In this document: positions 45,089-49,950 of the stretch, piece by piece
Layout of the letters: the number at the start of each line of letters is the position of its first letter
Position numbering within the stretch: position 1 is the stretch's first letter
NCBI GenBank assembly: GCA_013054445.1
Contig: JAAMPI010000228.1
Coordinates: forward strand, 1 to 49,950
Direction: 5' to 3'
Source: Cudoniella acicularis
Lineage: Eukaryota; Ascomycota; Leotiomycetes; Helotiales; Helotiaceae
DNA: 49,950 nt
Position numbers and translations under genes: made by a program
Notes under the pieces: generated by a model
Told to the model about the DNA's origin: nothing
Seen by the model: only the letters and a program-made list of their open reading frames with translations
Database searches by the model: none

Positions 45089-46734
45089 ATGTTCAAGTGG
45101 CTTCTCCTGCTAGCATCCGCCTCCGTCGCGGTTGCTTCCGCAGCTTCGAGTCCGACGATAGGATGTATGTATCTCTTCCACCGAGAGTTATTCAACATCT
45201 CTATCATGCTGTTGGTCTTTTGGAAACTCTGCTAACTGGGGTGCAGCATGCGCTGAAACCTCCTACTTCATCCAGTCTCAGTTGGATGCAGATAGCATCA
45301 GCAGCTGTTCGAACAATACTCTAACGACTGTCACCGTCCAAAGTTCCACCCTCACGAGTCTCAACCTATTTGGTTGCCAGCGAATTACCAACCTGCAGAT
45401 ATCCTCCTGTCCTTCGCTGGTCAATTTCTCAGCACCGGACCTTCTATGGACCAAAAATCTTACCGTTTCGAATCTTCCACTCCTCGCAAACCTCTCGCTG
45501 CCCAGTCTCGAAACAGTTCTATTGAGTTTGGATTGGAATAATCTGCCTAATTTAAGGGAATCGAATTTGAAGACACATGGGCTTGATGAAAATGGCAATC
45601 CAGGGACGAACATCTACCAAGATTTGTCAATTATATCATCAGGCATACAACAGTTGAATAATCTGAATTTTGGAGATACCGGGAAAATCGGGAATATCAG
45701 ACTCGTGGATAATCCACAACTCGAACTGGTCAGGTTTGCGGGTTTGAACTCCAGCACTTTGCTACAGGTCTTTGATAACAACCCCTCGATTGTGCTTCAC
45801 CTCGAAGATGTTACTCGTGGGGGCGCCTTTAATATTCAGAATATCGCAAATATTGTGATTCCGAACCTTGCAACTCTGGATGGAGATTTGATTGTCGTCG
45901 GAAATTGGTTCGAAAACATCACGGCTCCCGCTCTAACCGCTATTGGAGGAAACATGCTCGTGGCGAATAATCCATCCCTCGACAATATCATGCTTCCAGT
46001 TTTAACGGGGATTGGAGGTGGTCTTGCGAATGGATCTTTCACAATTACGAACAATACTGCTTTGACCACCATTGAGTTGCAAACCCTCAACGCGGTTGAT
46101 GGCAACACCAGTCTCACCGGGAAATTTACGAAGCAAGTTACCTATCTCCTCGAAAATCTACTCGATATCATACTAACCTCCCTCAAGCATCACAATCCCG
46201 AATCTCACCGATTTATCCCAAGGATTCTACATCAACAGCACCTACCCAAATTTCAATTGCACACCATGGGACAAAATATCCCAATTTTCCTCTCGAAACA
46301 GCGCATCATATTCATGCTTTGCCGCCACTCCCGGTTCAACCATCGACACCGCCATCCACCTCGACCTATCCTGCAACGGCGGCTGGGTCTGCATGCCGAA
46401 ATCCTCACGCGTCGTCCTTGTCATCGTGTTCATCGTCTTGGGACTTTTGCCCATAGCGTGGGTGCTTAAGAGGTGGTGGGATCACCAATTCCGGGGGAGG
46501 AGGAATTCCGTTCCCGTGGCGCAGGAGACACAGGTGCCGTTGGAGGATATGGCGGGTGTGGAGAGAGCGAGGGTCGAGGATGGGGATGGGATTGAGCCGT
46601 TGCCGGAGTATAGACCTGTAGGGAAACCCGGGGAGGTGCCGCCTGCGTATCATAATGGTAATAGTGCGGCTGGTGCTACCGCTGCTGGTGGGTGGATGAA
46701 GAGGGTTTTGGGAAGGATGAGGTGGAGGAGGTGA
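45089..46734 (+). CDS. Ecm33/Sps2-like cell-surface protein with C-terminal transmembrane anchor
   Basis: Three exons, 45089-45164, 45247-46132 and 46188-46734, encode 502 residues. The start at 45089 gives a clear signal peptide (MFKWLLLLASASVAVASA). The body has the leucine-rich, receptor-L-domain style repeats of Ecm33-type wall proteins, alternating LxxLxLPxL-like strands with many N-glycosylation sites (NNT, NFS, NLT, NLS, NIT). A Cys-containing block (NFNCTPWDKI, YSCFAATPGS) precedes a membrane helix at about 395-414 (VVLVIVFIVLGLLPIAWVL), then an ~88-residue basic and Pro-rich cytosolic tail. Typical Ecm33 proteins are GPI-anchored, so this is a type I transmembrane variant. The second intron uses a GC donor (GCAAGT at 46133), the only way to keep phase. 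A role in cell-wall organisation or surface sensing is likely by family. Confidence 0.8.
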
Positions 46735-49700
46735 TGATTGAGGCTTCTTGGTTGTATTTTTTGTAAATGGCAGATGATATATATTGGATTGGATGGCATA
46801 ATGACCCTTTTTTGTTGATATCTTGGACATATGGACAGAAAGACAAATAGAGTTATAAAATATAAAAGAAATTCAAACTTAATATTTTGCATGACCAGAT
46901 CTGGGATCAGTGAAGGTCCCTTGGGAGCTACTTCCTTCCCCCTTTTTAGGCGCTGCAGAAATTTTGACATGGAAGCGAGGAACATCCGTTGAAGAATTCA
47001 TCCGTTCCGTCCAACGGAGGCATTCCATGGGTAACTCTGCTGCATGTCTCACTCCCATCCTAACATAAAATGCAAGTCAGAAGTGCCACCACAAACCCCA
47101 ATCACTTTTCTTTTTCCTGCAAGTCGATGCAAGCACGTGGCAGGTACCTAGACTCAAAGTTTTGTTGCACATCGCGATTTTCTTCACAGACGTTCGCTTG
47201 GGTTGCGGAGAAGCATCAAATGGCTGTCCTTCTACCCTTTCCATTTCTACTATCCTCCCCCCGGCTTAGATGTTATTTTGCCACTTTGTTGCCACTTTTG
47301 CGAGACTCCTCTTCACTTCACTTATAATTCCACTACAGCTCTCACCGCCTCCTAATTTGGCAGCTTCCAAGGCCAATCTTCTTGTTCATTCGTTCCTGCC
47401 AGTTATAAGAGCCTCAACGAGGTGCCTACCATGATGGTGGCAACAAAGTGGCAATATAACATCTAAGCCGGGGAGGATGGTAAGGTGTTGTGCAGTAATG
47501 TATATAAACACGCCACAACAGCAGGATTTACTTTATGAAAGAGAGGTCTCGATTCAACGAGGCCTTTTTGTTGTAGCAACTTTTCCACGTCTAAAAACTG
47601 GTCGCTCCCTTGTTCGTAACGGAATTCCAACCCGTAGTCTTTCGGACGAACAACCAAAAAAATAACCTCATCACATCAGCACATCCCTGCATCACTGCAC
47701 TTGCAGCGTGACTATTTTCTTCTTGATTCCAACAAAGTGGTAGGCAAGATCTCCTGATTTTCCGGATGAAAGCAAGTCCGTCGTGTCCACCGCGGGAGGA
47801 TCTTAGGATCATCAGAATTCTCACTTGATTTTCTTTTGACCCTCCTTAGCGCACATTGAAACTGGGTCGGCTTCCGCAAAAGAGTTCTTCGACCTTCTAT
47901 CCTTGAGGAGATCGCTTTTGCCTCCTTTTGAGCAAGAATAACGACCTGCTCGTCCGTTCATTTTGTGCTTGGAACGGAATTTGTTTTAATGGAACGGAAG
48001 GAGATATGTCCGATTGACAGGTTATTTATATGTTTTTCTGTTTTGGGTCGATCGAGTCAAGTTGGATAAGTAAGCGTCCGTGCTCGAGTTGTAATGGGGA
48101 AATACAAGAGCTGTGAGTGGTGGAAAAGTGGGCGGAAAAGTAATCATGAGACGCCAACAGTATCATGGCAATCGGGAAGTTCTAAATTGAGATTAAGCAT
48201 GAGACAGATGTGGGGAGGGATGGGGGGGGGGAAGAGTAGATCATGATCTGCGGATGGCGTAAATTTTACCGAATGCGGCTGGGAAGAGGCTTGTTGATGT
48301 TTGGTACTCAAAGGTGTACCGTTTTAATGGAAATAAGAAAGCTATGGTTTCTGAGCACGGTGATACCGTAGACGACTCGAGACAGAGACGACAAAAACTC
48401 GGATAGGCTATGCACTTGCACAGTCCAGTGCACATGTCTTCAACTGGCGATCGGCTCGTTCAGTGGAATCCTTTGCGTAATAAGAATGCCGAGGAGGGTT
48501 AGACAGGCAAACACTTTTCAAATTTGCCTCTCGATAGATTAGGTGTTGGTGGTGTCTTCGATTTCCCTATCTAGCACAGTACTAGGTCAGCATGCAGAAA
48601 CATTGCAGCGGCGGATCTTGTCTATCCAGCCATGTGCGACGTACATGGACAGGCGAGGAAACGATTAGATGGCAGCGAACGGTACCAGTGGGCCAGTGCG
48701 ACTCGCTCAATCGGATCTTTTATGGCCTGGTGATGTTGATGGTGATGGTAGTGGTGATAGCATCGTCAGCGGTGGGAGGCTGAGGCTGATGAAGGGATAG
48801 ACAACAGCCAGGTTCTGGAACAGAGGTTGATGCTCTGATTCCATTGCAACCGCCATGGCGGGGAGCGCAGTAGCTCAAGCCTGGCAGGGCCAAAAAGGGG
48901 TCCGGCTGAAGGAAGGAGCTTATTTGGATGTCCAGTGACGCCAGGCCAATCACAGGCCAGGCATTACTCACCACACCTGCTGCTGTTGCCCTGCTGCTAC
49001 CCTGCTGCTACCCTGCTTCTGCTCTGCTAACACCGAAGAGGTGTGGCTCCCAGGTTGTTGGAGCACGAATTGCGTGTCCCCCCAGGGCCGAGAACATGCG
49101 TAAGATGCACTCAAGGAAGATGCGAATACCGGCGAGGAGCTGCAAAGACAAGACGAGCACGGGTCTGGCGCCGGAACCTGCAGCCCAGCAGAGCAGCGCA
49201 TCGCATCGCAGCACAGAGCACCGTCCTGACCACCCCATTTCCCAACTGCATCCCTATCCCCATCCATAGGAGGTGACAGTGCTGTACCTCCCCAGCAGGG
49301 CCTAGAACTGTCGCCGACTATGGAGTGCTTCGTAAAGATATATATCCAGCCGCATCTCCCGCGCCTGTGTTCTGGAGGCTGTCCTGTATGTTGTACATGT
49401 ATTGATGGAAACTGATCAAACAAACACACTATCAGTACCCGACTGTTTTCACTACTTTATTATTATGGCCCGATTTTTGAAAAGCCCTCTCCCAAACCTG
49501 ATCCGAAAAGCCAAGCCCTGAAACACCCACGGAGTTGTCCCAGGCTCCAGGCGAGCGCAGCACAACATTTAGAGTTAAATCTCCCACCACGCCAGAAGTA
49601 GCCAGCCAGACAGCCACGGGAGAAAACTTGCTCTGTTCTGCGCGTTCCGGCGCCCGAGACGACGCGCCCCAGGCTTCACCTTCAGTACTAGTCCCTCCCC

Positions 49701-49950
49701 ACACCATCACGACCACCACCACGGCCGCTTCGCTTTATCAAAGACCTGTCTGCCATTCCTTATATCTTATCATTTCTAGGCGCAAACATTCCCAAGATCG
49801 AGTGATTGCGCTCTTTGACGTCGACATCGATACGCGACTCGCACGCCAAGGACCAGAGCTCTGGAGATTGAGGGGCAGAAGCTGATATAAATTACAGTAC
49901 CGGCCCGGTAACCTTACAGCAGGGGCAGGGAACAACGGTCAACCTCAGGA
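46735..49950. other. 3.2-kb stretch without a recognisable gene
   Basis: No domain was recognised in any frame. Many short open frames overlap on both strands. Features seen: an inverted repeat (47252-47295 with 47437-47478), a G-run near 48220-48231, a GATGGT-type minisatellite at about 48728-48768, CTGCTG/CCCTGCTGCTA repeats at 48977-49026, and pyrimidine-rich sequence at 49550-49780 that resembles a long fungal promoter or 5' leader for a gene beyond the window. Confidence 0.4.
47252..47478. repeat. Inverted repeat, ~43-bp arms (possible MITE)
   Basis: Left arm 47252-47295 (ATCCTCCCCCCGGCTTAGAT, then TGCCACTTTGTTGCCAC) pairs with 47437-47478 with one T/A mismatch and a two-base length difference in the C-run. 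The 141 bp between the arms hold no coding sequence. Arm length and size suit a small terminal-inverted-repeat element. Sequence outside the arms gives no clear target duplication. Confidence 0.65.

Noticed and set aside
1..49950. CRISPR array, tRNA or rRNA genes
   Set aside because: No regularly spaced repeats of the CRISPR kind, no clear B-box with a foldable cloverleaf and no rRNA core sequence was seen on either strand; the host is eukaryotic.

Overview
This window is nuclear DNA from a filamentous ascomycete (Pezizomycotina; a helotialean/leotiomycete-type genome is a guess). The evidence is short introns of 45-82 bp with fungal GT-AG sites and CTRAY branch points, Zn2Cys6 regulators, a DHA1-type MFS transporter, NACHT/HET heterokaryon-incompatibility domains, DUF6594, and long AT-rich tracts with TGG-to-TAG/TGA and CAA-to-TAA changes that look like repeat-induced point mutation (RIP). 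It is an accessory, repeat-rich region: few genes are intact and most others carry visible lesions.

Layout. 1-3960: RIP-degraded AT-rich repeat block. 3988-5462: 5'-truncated Zn2Cys6 regulator. 6206-7504: MDR oxidoreductase gene split by a solo LTR with a perfect 5-bp target duplication. 7570-12600: RIP-degraded DNA holding a complete Tc1/mariner-type element (9695-10964) and a broken Zn2Cys6 gene. 12602-13638: NLR relic that stops in its P-loop next to a dispersed repeat. 14563-16816 (-) and 17550-19207 (+): an intact, divergent pair of C6 regulator and MFS exporter. 19363-20411 (-): DUF3435-like (tyrosine-recombinase family) relic. 21170-27024: dispersed repeat, a 221-bp fold-back element and two decayed MFS genes, one carrying a hAT-type MITE with an 8-bp duplication. 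28463-29053 (-): small hypothetical gene. 30155-31232: DUF6594 membrane protein. 32192-33539: stand-alone retropepsin-like protein. 35083-44012: CorA-like gene cut in two by a ~7.0-kb insertion. 45089-46734: Ecm33-like cell-surface protein with a transmembrane anchor. 46735-49950: no recognisable gene.

The most interesting part is the ~7.0-kb insertion (about 36432-43449) inside the CorA-like gene. It carries two intact, divergently transcribed genes: a Helo-like effector with two C-terminal amyloid-type repeats (37348-38204, -), and a 1118-residue protein with one matching repeat at its N-terminus, then NACHT, then a C-terminal HET domain (38592-42194, +). One repeat in the receptor and two in the effector is the layout of the HET-S/NWD2 amyloid signalling system. 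Here the receptor lacks WD/ANK/TPR repeats and ends in a second cell-death domain. The insertion is bounded by imperfect inverted termini and related ~300-bp repeats, so it reads as a mobile or once-mobile two-gene incompatibility/cell-death module. The domain calls come from reading the translated sequence; no database search was run.
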